64,000 nt of DNA. Origin: Prochilodus magdalenae (taxonomy: Eukaryota > Chordata > Actinopteri > Characiformes > Prochilodontidae). Position 1 is the first letter of the stretch, and every line of letters starts with the position of its first letter. Positions 55,415 to 64,000 of this stretch are shown here, in pieces. Below the pieces are notes generated by a model, which was given only the letters and a program-made list of their open reading frames with translations, ran no database searches and had not been told where the DNA came from. The position numbers were made by a program, and so were the translations under genes. The DNA is taken from positions 276,001 to 340,000 of the forward strand of contig JAMWET010000176.1 of NCBI GenBank assembly GCA_024036415.1, given 5' to 3'.

Positions 55415-56492
55415 TAGGGCTGCCCTCTAGAAGTCGACGATTCGAATTGTCAGTCGGTGACCCTGTAAGTCGAGTGAGACCCTTCAAGTCGACTGACACC
55501 AGTGACTTTTTTTCCCCCGTAAAACAGACTAAAGCTTACGGAAATGCACAAGAATGTTAAGAATGTAAAAAGACATTTTAATAATTATTAAAGGGAATAA
55601 TAAATATATATTACAGGTCTAGCTGGGCTGTGACGTATCCTTGCTGAACAATGTAATCCACGTGACGACGTGCACTGGCGGTTCACCACTTAGGAAGCCG
55701 CGAAGCTGAGAAACACGGGGGGAGGGATGTCTCAGAGAAAGCCTGGAGGAGCTTTTGATGAAGAGAATCCGAACAAATGAAACCGAATTCTGCTCGTCAT
55801 TCAGTCAGACATCCAACACTGCTCCAAACGAGTGAGCTGGCTTTCGGTTTAGACGTAATGGCTGTTTGCGGTGAAGGAATAACGGACCGAAGAAGTTAGT
55901 TTTATTATAATTCCATTATTTTAGAACCTAAATTACAGATATGTTTATTTATTCTTCTACAGCTACAATTAGTTTTATTTAAGGATGAGTACAGTCACCA
56001 AATACGCCTGCTGATAAATGAGAGATAATTATTTTAGAGCAGGTGATATAATAATGAAATGGTTTCAGGTCTACCATTCTTCTTTTCATCTAATAATAAT
56101 TTAAATATGGACTAATCTGGTTTTATTTAGCAGTTCATTATTTATGAGAGATGAAAGGCGAAGGGTCCTCCTACTGAAGAAGCTGTTAGAAGTGAAATTA
56201 AAAGACTATAAGCTATAAGCGCTAATGTTTAGCATAAATACGTGCTGCTGCCCGACGCTGTATCCTGTAATTAAATCAGGCTCCAGTTCAGATCGATCAT
56301 CATAAGCCCCGCCTCTCTTAGTTCAGAAATATGTTCCTGTGACTCTGCTGACTTTCTAAATGAGTAGGATGTCAGATCTGAACCGTATACTAATTGATTT
56401 ACTGGTTACTAGATAATGTACATAGTTGAATCGTCGACCAGGACAGGCGAATCCGATTCAACTGACAAAATTCTGAGTCGGGTACAGCCCTA
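55415..56492. mobile_element. hAT-2: 1078-bp non-autonomous hAT element
   Basis: Ends are TAGGGCTG (55415-55422) and its reverse complement CAGCCCTA (56485-56492), bordered by the 8-bp duplication GTTATTAC. Just inside, GTCGACGATTCGA on the left and TCGAATCGTCGAC-like sequence on the right (56427-56440) form a subterminal inverted repeat. The interior is AT-rich with no transposase frame. Movement in trans is inferred. Confidence 0.88.
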
Positions 56493-56500
56493 GTTATTAC
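56493..56500. repeat. Target site duplication, right (hAT-2)
   Basis: GTTATTAC. Confidence 0.88.
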
Positions 56501-56559
56501 TCAACCAATCCAGCTCTATAATGTTCAACATCACCGGAATTCTGATTGTTTACAGCTGC

Positions 56560-56890
56560 ACCTCATGTCCTTTTGTATAAATATGCCGGTTTTAGCCACA
56601 CTACTTCGTGAGGTATTGTCAACGAACGTCTCTTTTGCGATTTTGGTTTGTCTCGCTGTTTGGCCTTTGCGCCATTTTTGCCCTACCGCCTCTCCTTTTG
56701 GATTATATTGCCTGTTCGGGCTGCTCTCTGTTTTGGACTGTCTGGTTTTGGCTGTGTCGTTTCCCTTCAGGTACGTTTGCCCTGTTCTGTGTGTTTGTGC
56801 TGTTTGCTCTCCTCCTTGCTTCAGCTCTGTTAATTAAACCTGCTCGTACTCTTTACTCCGCACACGTCTGGTCAGTCCCTCGAGTGTGAG
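56560..56890 (+). mobile_element. LTR-like stretch (possible solo LTR remnant)
   Basis: TTGTATAAATATGCC near 56572 (TATA box), followed by a T/G/C-rich run of TTTGGCC, CTGTTTTGGACTG and CTGTTCTGTGTG words, and TTAATTAAACC near 56829 as a polyadenylation-like signal about 250 bp downstream. This is the texture of R-U5 in fish retroelements, but TG...CA ends and a short target duplication were not found. The three overlapping short frames are not genes. Confidence 0.35.
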
Positions 56891-56916
56891 ACCAATGGAT
56901 CATCGTTTTAGAAAGT

Positions 56917-56959
56917 ATCATGGTGCAGAGAAGCAGAAATGTAATGTCCTCATATGAGG
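56917..56959. repeat. 43-bp direct repeat, right copy
   Basis: Identical to 55278-55320, 1639 bp apart. Confidence 0.95.
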
Positions 56960-57284
56960 ACACTGGGTTGCCAGGAGGTTTAATCCGCAGGGCAGGGTGC
57001 CTTCAGGACCAGGGTCTGAAAAGCCCTGGTGTAACTCACACTCCTCGGTCACAATTACTCAACCACCAGCAACAACAACAAAACCAGTCCCTGTAAACGA
57101 AGCTTCTCAACGGGGAATACAGAGCAGACTGGGACACAGCCTCTAAGCTACTCATGGTCACTCTATACAGTCCCAAGGGTCAGCCACCACGTTAATCCAC
57201 ACAGTCCCTGGGGTGCACAGAGTCCCGGCTTGTGCAAGTGCTGCTTGGTGCCCAACCCTCAGTGCCAACTTAACCCCAGCCTTC
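56960..57284. other. Gene-free spacer
   Basis: 56962-57035 is a decayed CAGGACCAGGG-type dispersed repeat. Nothing else recognised. Confidence 0.35.
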
Positions 57285-57848
57285 TTCCAGGGTGGTATCC
57301 TTGCTGCAGTGGCTCCTTCAACCTCCCCTCTCCAGGTGCACTATCCTTTCCCGTTCCTGGCAGCCTTTGTTGGCATCCTCTGAATCAGTGCACTGGAACT
57401 AAGCACAGCTCACGGCATCAAGTCATATGTCACTAGAGATGACAACAGCAGACGTCCACTGCATCATCAATTCTGCTGACAGTGCTGCTTTTGTCCCCTG
57501 CCTATGGTCCTAGAGGATCAACAAGCTGATGACTCTGGAATCTGGTGACTTGGACCCAGTCCTGTTTTGGGGCAGGATCCTTGGGGCAGTCGATCCTCAG
57601 TATACCCCTCTCCAGGTGCAGTATTCTTCCCTGTGTCTGGCAGTCAGCCATGCACCAGCTTTGTTGGCATCCTCTCCATCGTTGCAGTAGAACTAATCAC
57701 ACCTCACAGCATCAAGTCCCATACTACTGGAGATGCTGACAGCAGGTATCCTCTGCTTTCTCTTTTGTCCACTGCATTGTCAATGCGATGCTGCTGGATA
57801 TGGTGCTGCTAGGGTCCACTGCCCATGGCCCTAGAGGATCCACCAATC
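57285..57848. repeat. Tandem duplication of about 300 bp
   Basis: Landmarks recur in order: CCCCTCTCCAGGTGCA at 57325 and 57605; TTTGTTGGCATCCTCT at 57368 and 57660; CAGCATCAAGTC-like at 57413 and 57707; CCTAGAGGATC at 57509 and 57830. Spacing varies between 280 and 320 bp because of indels. No protein frame is conserved between the two units. Confidence 0.8.
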
Positions 57849-58439
57849 CCATGGCCGGTGGCCATGGTCAGTCCCACTCCACAATGACCAGCAGTGCTTT
57901 CCCAGGCATTGCATGATGCTGGGTGACCACTTGTAGCCATGCGGACTATGGCTCCAATGCAACCTCCCTTGCAGTTGTAGTGTGGTAAGTGGACGTGAGC
58001 CAGGCCCATCTGCCAGGCAATGCTATCAAACCTAACCACACTGATTCTTTCACCATCTCGCTTCATTTTCAGCAATCTTTGGTCCAGATTTACTACCCTG
58101 TCCAGTCAGTTTCATAGATAGACGTGACTAGGCCTACTGGACCCAGTCATTAGAATAAAGATACACTTTGATCTTTGGTTGGTTTCATTCGAGTGGAACC
58201 AGTCAGACTGCACTTTCCAAGCCCCACCTTCCACAGAGGCATGTTGCCAGCTATGGCCCCAGCTCAGAACATCTGTGCGGCGCTCTGCTCCAGCAGCACC
58301 GTGTGGTCCCGCAACTCCTGAAACCTCCCTGGCTGTTAGTCTGCTTATTCTGATCATTGTTCAAAGCATCTGCTACCAGCAATATGGGCCTGATTATGAA
58401 TCCTGCCATGATGGAGCACCGAGCAATGCGGGCTGAGCA
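57849..58439. other. Gene-free stretch
   Basis: No gene or element recognised; short opposing frames at 58110-58430 have no family signature. Confidence 0.35.
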
Positions 58440-59070
58440 GGAGAGAATTTTTTTTTGTTTGTTTTTTTTTCCCTAACCCAACCCACTCATGTGCAATGTG
58501 TGCATTCATCATTTTAATTCTCATTAGCCAGAAATTAGCGTTAATTTCCTCATCGGTTGTGAATTTAATTGAATTTCATAATGGATCAGACAGCAAGCAA
58601 ATGAATGTTGTGGTGCAATCAAATCATGCCGACACTGCGGTCCTCGCTGCTACCCTGTCCAAGGCCAACGCTTCCTGATCCAATCAGAAATTGGGTGGTG
58701 TTGATTCCTGCTCATTTGGGATAAATGCAGGCAGCAAGGCGTATTCAATCGGCTGCCAGCGGGAGACCATTTTCACTCTATTCCGGCGAGTAGTTTGGCC
58801 CGAATGATTGGATAAGAGGCGCTTGATAAGAGACGGTTAGGAATATCCTGGGAAGTTATTGTCACAGGACAAATTAATAACGGATTTACGGCCCAACATG
58901 ACTAGCGGCTCTCATTTAGAAACAGGATTAAGGGCGCTCCCTACTGAAGCAATTGTTCACCGCTTAGAACGTTTACACCACATGTGCCCTCCGCTGGAAA
59001 TAATTAAGAGTAATTTTGGGGACTTTAATTGCTTTTTCTTCTTTCATTTGGCTTTACTGATCTAAGGGGT
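58440..59070. promoter_or_regulatory. Candidate conserved noncoding island (strongest by texture)
   Basis: After a T-run (58450-58470) comes 600 bp without repeats, packed with AT-core words: CATTTTAATTCTCATTAGCC near 58511, AGCGTTAATTTCCTC near 58537, ATTTAATTGAATTTC near 58563, GATCCAATCAGAAATTGGG near 58677, CAAATTAATAACGG near 58869, and GAAATAATTAAGAGTAATTT near 58996 ending in CTTTAATTGC. A GATTGGATAAGAGGCGCTTG block adds CCAAT- and GATA-like words. No coding frame. Enhancer role is inference. Confidence 0.42.
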
Positions 59071-59269
59071 TTCATTTGTGCTGGGGTTTAGGGATCAGTT
59101 ACTGTTACATATAGGGTCATGTTGATTGTTAGGAAGTTTTGAACTAGCGTTGGCCTTTGGGATGAGTCAAAGTGAGGTAGGTGATAACTCTAATGACAGC
59201 TAGATTTATTTTACAAAGCAGGGGCTGCGGAATTTTTTGGAAAAGGCAATCAAAGCAAAAAAGAAGGTG

Positions 59270-59590
59270 CAGCTTGTTGATGGGTGTAGCTAATATGAAT
59301 GGGAGTCTATGGGAGAAACGATGGATGAATTAATGACACATAGAGGAGTGTGGGCCAGTATGGCGGTAGATGAGTTTGGGGATCTGCCCTGAGTAGGTAC
59401 GTGCAGTTAGATGGCTGTTGGGTTGGGAAACAATAGAGTTTGAAATGGGTTGGATATGTGGATTCTGTCTGAGAAGCAAGGCGTGGGAAAAAGGACGAAC
59501 AGATGAGTGCAGGTTAGACTAACACTGGATTTGTGCTCAGGGGTCTGCTCTGAGATAACGTATGCAAAGCTGTGTCTTTCAGTCAAGCAG
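59270..59590. repeat. Repeat family Y, two tandem units
   Basis: AATGGGAGTCTATGGGAG (59297), TTTGGGGATCTGCCCTGAG (59376), then a second unit with AGATGAGTGCAGGTTAG and AGGGGTCTGCTCTGAG. The family is shared with 24560-24965. A SINE follows immediately. Confidence 0.6.
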
Positions 59591-59593
59591 AAG

Positions 59594-59806
59594 GTGGTTG
59601 GTGTGGCACAATGGATAACACCACTAATCACCAGGAAGCTACTGTCTCATGTGGGAGACTGGGGTTCGATTCCCGTTCTGGGTGACTATGCTGTGCTACA
59701 CCAATAAGAGTCCTTGGGCAAGACTCCTAACACTGCACTGGCCCACCTGTAATATGATTAACCTTGTTAATAAGTCCCTCTGGATAAGAGTGTCAGCTAA
59801 ATTCTG
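59594..59806 (+). mobile_element. tRNA-derived SINE
   Basis: Head TGGTTGGTGTGGCACAATGG, B box GGGGTTCGATTCCC, AGAGTCCTTGGGCAAGACTC, and tail AGTCCCTCTGGATAAGAG with GCTAAATT. A box and B box are recognisable with some changes. Confidence 0.87.
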
Positions 59807-61185
59807 CAGAAGTACAGTAGATGGCTATATTCATTCTTTCTTAGTAGGAAACATGTTGGGATATTTGAACAAAGTTAGTCATAAAAACTGGAAGTCGGAT
59901 CAAAAAGTGGAATACAAGCACACCATTCCAGATCACACCAGACTTTCTGGAGTTGGATAGGTGACGATATCTCCAAACTGTGGCACTAGTTAGCAAACCA
60001 AAACTGTGGACACATGAAGAAGAACCTAAAGAAACTGGCCTGCTGTTGTTTGCTTCACATATGAAGTCATAATTTTGAAGACACCAGGAATTATTCTTTA
60101 TGGTGTGTAAACACACAGGAAAACTACTGGTGAACTTGTGGGAACTTTTGTGGGGTCCATTAAAAAAACACTGATGATTACACCGTATACTTTTAAAAAC
60201 ATGTATACAGCCCATTGCCCGTGCCCCTTCACAATGCTAGGCCTCATGTGTATTTATTTGGTTTACAGTAAAATGTTAATTCATTATTATTATTTCGATA
60301 AACATTGTCCGAATGTTGAGCTGAGAAAGTTCTCTTGTTATTTTCTGACATAATCTTCAAAACATCTTCTGAATGTTGGAGTGAACATGTTGTGTCTTAG
60401 GTAACACTGCAGCTTATAGGAACATTAATTGAAGGTATAAGCATCTTGAAGACGTTCCTTAAACATTCAATTGAAACAGTGTCTTTAAAACTCTATTAGC
60501 TTGTATGTAATGTTAACCAAAGTTCTGGGGATGTTCCCTGCTAGCTGGGTAAACCCCTCGGGTTCATAAACCTCACTCGGCATCTCACGTCTAGTTTTGT
60601 GTGCAGGTTTCATCTTAATGTCTATTTCCTCATCCATTAAAATACTTCTATTCCATACTAAAGGTACTGGACAGCTGGTTAAATCCAGCATGGTCCAGGA
60701 AAACCCTGGACGGGCCGCATCCAAAGGCCCACTGTAAGCTCATTATAATGTACCATGAAGCTCTTCGCAAGCAAGGGACGTCCAAGGACTTTAGTTCAGA
60801 TAGTTATTCAGCACATAGCTATCCTTTGCAGTTATAACTTTCTGAAGTTCTGGCCTGTACTCTCCTGGCAGCAGATCACGGGTCTCCCAGAACTTCTTTT
60901 ACACAGCACTGTGACTTTGATATCCCTGATTGGTATTTTACTCTCAGAATGGCCCTCCTGTACCTTGAATACCGATTTCAGACCTTGGCATGGTCAGGGA
61001 AAAGTTACATAAGCAAACGCCGAAAAATTAGGAAATGATGAAATTCTAGTTTTTAATCAGTGTTGGGATATTTACCACTTGTTGAAGGAAAACAGGTTTC
61101 AGTAACATTGCAGAAGTCGATTATGCAACTGTGCGCAGTTATGTGAAGAAATTATTTCAAAGCTGTCTGAGCTTTCTGATCCAGC
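59807..61185. other. Gene-free stretch
   Basis: 60360-60550 contains GTTCTGGGGATGTTCCCTGC and related words found in a dispersed fish fold-back repeat. The remainder shows no gene or known element. Confidence 0.35.
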
Positions 61186-61189
61186 TCAG

Positions 61190-61540
61190 GGCAATCTATG
61201 TGGTTGACTCATAAACACACTCACACACACACACACACACACACCAAACCAGCAGTGAGTTTTCACAAGAAGTTCATTTCCTCAAAGCTGCCAGGATAGA
61301 AAAGGATGTGGACATTCCGGAACATTCCCTACTTTTTTTATACGTTCCTTATATATTTATTTTATCAACTTTCAGTACGGTACTGGCCGAATGTCTAAGA
61401 CCACCTTTCTTATACTGGATTTCCAGTCAAAATGTGTTTAATGCTTCATATTTGGTGTGTGATGGGGACGGTCTGGGTGGTCTTCCAGGTGGTTGTTTGG
61501 AATTCCATTTTCTCTATAAGCTTTAATCAATAGAAGCTTG
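61190..61540. repeat. Direct duplication, left copy, with (CA)n microsatellite
   Basis: CAATCTATGTGGTT, (CA)n at 61217-61244, CCAGCAGTGAGTTTTCAC and CCTCAAAGCTGCCAG are repeated at 62626-62730. TATACTGGATTTCCAGTCAA and AGGTGGTTGTTTGGAATTCC are repeated at 63208-63355. So the pieces recur in the same order. Confidence 0.85.
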
Positions 61541-61549
61541 TGTTCCACA

Positions 61550-62545
61550 TGTGCAACAGGTCCAGACATGAAATGACCTCCCTACTAAACATTTCACAAT
61601 CAACTGTCAGAGGTATTATAACAAAGTGGAATTGATTGGGAACGTCAGCAAATCATCCATGAAGTGGGAGGTCATGTAAAATGACAGAGTGGGGTCAGTG
61701 GATGCTAAAGTGCATAGTGCGCAGAAGTCACCAACTTTCTGCAGAGTCAGTCAGTACAGACCTCCACACTTCATGTGGCCTTCAGATTAGCTCAAGAACA
61801 GTGGGTGGCTTCATGGCTAAGCATCATCCAAGCCTTACATCACCTACTGCAATGCAAAACATCAAACGCAGTGGTGTAAAGCACTGCCACTGGACGCTAG
61901 AGTAGTGGAGACATGTTCTCTGGAGTGACGAATCATGCTTCTCCATCTGGCAATCCAATGGATGAGTCTGGGTTTGGTGGTTTCCAGGAGAACAATACTT
62001 GTCTGACTGCACTGTGCCAAGTGTAAAGTTTGGTGGAGGGGGGATTATGGTGTGGGGTTGTTGTTCAGAAGCTGAGCCCGGCCCCTTGGTTCCACTGACA
62101 GGAACTCTCAATGCTTCAGCAAACCAAGAGAAGGACAATTTCATGCTCCCGACTTTGTGGGAACAGTTCGGCCCCTTCCTGTTCCGACATGACTGCACCC
62201 CAGTGCACCAAGCAAGGTCCATAAAGACATGGATGAGTGAGTTTGGTGTGGAAGAACTTGAATGGCCTGCATAGAGTCCTGACCTCAACTCGATAGAACA
62301 CCTTGGGGATGAATTAGAGCAGAGACTACGAGCCAGGTCTTCTCGTCCAACATCATCGTCTGACCTCACTAACGTGCTTTGCCAGATATTCCCATAAACA
62401 CATTCCTAAAGCCTTCCCAGAAGAGTTGAAGCTGTTATAGCTTCAGTGTGGGCCGACATCATATTAAAGCCTATGGGTTAAGAATGGGATAAGTGTGAAG
62501 GCACAAGAGTGAATACCTTTGGCAATATATACCTGTATATCTGTA
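61550..62545 (+). pseudogene. Tc1-C transposase remnant, nearly full length
   Basis: Fragments in shifting frames cover the whole transposase. HTH1: ISQSTVRGIITKWN. HTH2 region: GQWMLKCIVRRSHQLSAES and LQISSRTV. First catalytic Asp: VLWSDESCFSIWQSNG. Then KFGGGGIMVWG, PLVPLTGTLNASANQ, FLFRHDCTPVHQARS (second Asp in HDC) and SPDLNSIEHLGDELEQRL containing the Glu, then RRVEAVIA. Several stops and frameshifts, including TAG just before SPDLN, make it inactive. Ends are worn; AATACCTTTGGCAATATA at 62510 is the probable 3' terminus. Confidence 0.88.
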
Positions 62546-62625
62546 AAGGGCTTGTTTCCTAAGCTTGAACGTTATTTTCAAGGAACTGTGTTGATTTTGT
62601 TGTTTGGGGTCCCTGAAGCCAGATT
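62546..62625. other. Short spacer
   Basis: Joins the transposon relic to the second duplication copy. Confidence 0.4.
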
Positions 62626-62740
62626 AAACAATCTATGTGGTTTACTCACAAACACACACACCACACACACGTTAAACCAGCAGTGAGTTTTCACCAGAAG
62701 TTAATTTCCTCAAAGCTGCCAGAATAGAAAAGTACTTTAC
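62626..62740. repeat. Direct duplication, right copy, first part
   Basis: CAATCTATGTGGTTTACTCA to GCTGCCAGAATAGAAAAG; matches 61191-61300. Confidence 0.85.
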
Positions 62741-62744
62741 TTCT

Positions 62745-62764
62745 TTATATATTATATATATATA

Positions 62765-62853
<89 letters not shown>
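62745..62853. repeat. (TA)n - A34 - (TA)n compound microsatellite
   Basis: About ten TA units, an uninterrupted run of about 34 A, then about 26 TA units. The TA arms are complementary to each other. Confidence 0.97.
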
Positions 62854-62855
<2 letters not shown>

Positions 62856-63100
62856 TCACTGTCCAAAGAAAAAAAGGTATCTCCAAAATGGCAACTTTAC
62901 AGGACCGGCCAAAAACCTCATTTAATTTGAATGGAAGTCAATGGAACCAGACGTCTTTCCAAACAGTTCTGGGCCGTTTCCGTCAGTCCATTCTTCATGA
63001 AATTCACAGCCAGTGGAAACAGCAGCTCACGTGAACCAAAGAGGCATAAAAGTAAAAATCAACAAAAATGGAGATACATGTTTTTCTTTGGACAGCGACG
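62854..63100. mobile_element. TA-flanked MITE, 247 bp, intact ends
   Basis: CGTCACTGTCCAAAGAAAAA at the left and the inverse (TTTTTCTTTGGACAGCGACG) at the right form ~31-bp inverted repeats with few mismatches. The element sits directly between the TA microsatellite and an ATATAT run, so the TA target cannot be delimited further. It has no coding capacity. The same element, split by an insertion, is at 1495-2184. Confidence 0.82.
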
Positions 63101-63159
63101 ATATATATGTATAAATCTATATCTGTATATTCAATTTATACAATATACACTTTATTCGT

Positions 63160-63380
63160 CAACACCGTTCATGGTGTATGGTACTGTGCAAATGTCCACC
63201 ACCCTTATACTGAATTTCCAGTCAAAATGTATTAAATGCTTCATATTTAGCGTGTTCACCATTCACCTTCAAGACGAAAATTAAGTTTGGCTAATTGGGA
63301 CGGTTTTGCTGGTCTACCAGGTTTTCCAGGTGGTTGTTTGGAATTCCATTTTCTCTACAACCTTTACTAAACAGAAAGGT
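63160..63380. repeat. Direct duplication, right copy, second part
   Basis: GTGTATGGTACTGTGCAAATG, TATACTGAATTTCCAGTCAA, TTAAATGCTTCATATTT and AGGTGGTTGTTTGGAATTCC match 61370-61525. The two parts of this copy are separated by the microsatellite and the MITE. Confidence 0.82.
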
Positions 63381-64000
63381 GTTGTTGTTCATTAACTGGC
63401 TTGTTTTCTAACTAAGTATGACATTTATTTTGGAATATTTTGGATTTTGGAATGGAAAAACAATGGGATAGTAATTGAAACCAAATGTGGCCCAAAATGG
63501 GGCCAATGAGCCAAAGTTGGCTAGTGAAGTTATCTGTTTTGACCCACTGGAAAAACACCCTAGCCCCCACCCACTACACCCAAGAAAGGAACATACATGT
63601 TTTGTACTACTCAGCTATTAGATTAAAGCCACCTGGGTGTAGCTACACTCTACAGATGGACTACAGTCTGTAACTACAGAGTGCTCCTATATAGTAAGTG
63701 GAGCTGATAACATGGACGGGGATACCAGGAGGTGGTGTTAATCTTATGGCTGATGGGTACAATGAATATAAACATGATTTATAGTTAACAAACTAGAATT
63801 ATAATGAAATATTGATTTAAAAAATATTATTTAATACACACAAATGAATTAGCTTTATTTAGCATATTCAATAAAGCTTTTTTCAGTAAATTTTTAAGCT
63901 GTATAAAATTTCAATTGAATTGCTTGTAACAAATTGTTACACTGGACCTGTTGGACTGTGAACAAATTAGGACTGCACCTTGTACAGTGTAATTCCCTCA
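63381..64000. other. Gene-free right edge with a MITE-like end at 63690-63755
   Basis: GGAGCTGATAACATGGACGG followed by CCAGGAGGTGGTGTTAATCT and TATGGCTGATGGGTA matches the well-known teleost terminal sequence (GGAGGTGGTTTTAATGTTAT-type). The partner end was not located. The last 250 bp is AT-rich without a gene. Confidence 0.45.

Noticed and set aside
56565..56889. Overlapping Cys/Leu-rich frames as a small secreted protein
   Set aside because: Three frames overlap in T/G-rich LTR-like sequence, none has a recognisable domain.
61999..62274. Intact 91-codon transposase gene
   Set aside because: It is the central slice of a Tc1-C relic; a stop precedes the SPDLN motif and frames before and after are shifted.

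Overview
The window reads as intergenic DNA from a ray-finned (teleost-type) fish. The evidence is the repeat content: many decayed Tc1/mariner transposases, hAT elements with 8-bp target duplications, tRNA-derived SINEs ending in the common fish tail GTCGCTCTGGATAAGAG, LINE 3' ends with short tandem tails, and long CT, TA and CA microsatellites. An otophysan (characin, catfish or knifefish) is possible, but the sequence alone does not fix the order. I find no convincing exon of a host protein-coding gene and no functional tRNA or rRNA gene. Almost every open frame is a translated tandem repeat, a shadow frame, or a transposase or reverse-transcriptase fragment.

Layout. 1-7.2 kb: a 29-bp minisatellite family runs from diverged (1-655) through scattered monomers to a homogeneous array of about 61 copies (3.04-4.84 kb), with a MITE and a Tc1-type fragment nested between; then an unassigned 127-codon frame, a SINE and an L2-like LINE 3' end. 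7.4-17 kb: SINEs, Tc1-B, Tc1-A fragments and three quiet stretches rich in homeodomain-type ATTA cores. 17-21 kb: a ~45-bp minisatellite split by a LINE fragment, leading into three tandem ~715-bp units. 21.8-36 kb: seven Tc1-A copies (one hosting a SINE pair, one internally rearranged), candidate conserved islands and a 1.2-kb CT-rich tract. 36-41.4 kb: a perfect 32-bp-arm hairpin, a 36-bp fold-back, a decayed transposon, and a Tc1-C remnant hosting a 978-bp hAT element that contains a 21-bp minisatellite. 41.4-49 kb: a CT microsatellite field, two Tc1-X copies and quiet islands. 50-54.3 kb: a 62-bp higher-order minisatellite, Tc1-B with its probable terminal repeat, and two Tc1-A copies including the only one with both ends clear. 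55-64 kb: a second hAT element with an 8-bp target duplication, an LTR-like stretch, a strong candidate conserved island at 58.4-59.07 kb, and a duplication flanking a decayed Tc1-C element.

How it works together. Nothing here forms an operon or pathway. The picture is a gene desert in which low-complexity and transposon layers alternate with islands of 250-900 bp that carry no recognisable repeat and are dense in TAAT/ATTA cores, as in the cis-regulatory deserts around vertebrate developmental genes. That reading is inference; a cross-species alignment would decide it. The most useful direct observations are nested insertions with intact target duplications, which give a relative chronology, and a Tc1-A family whose copies share one internal deletion, implying a non-autonomous lineage moved in trans.
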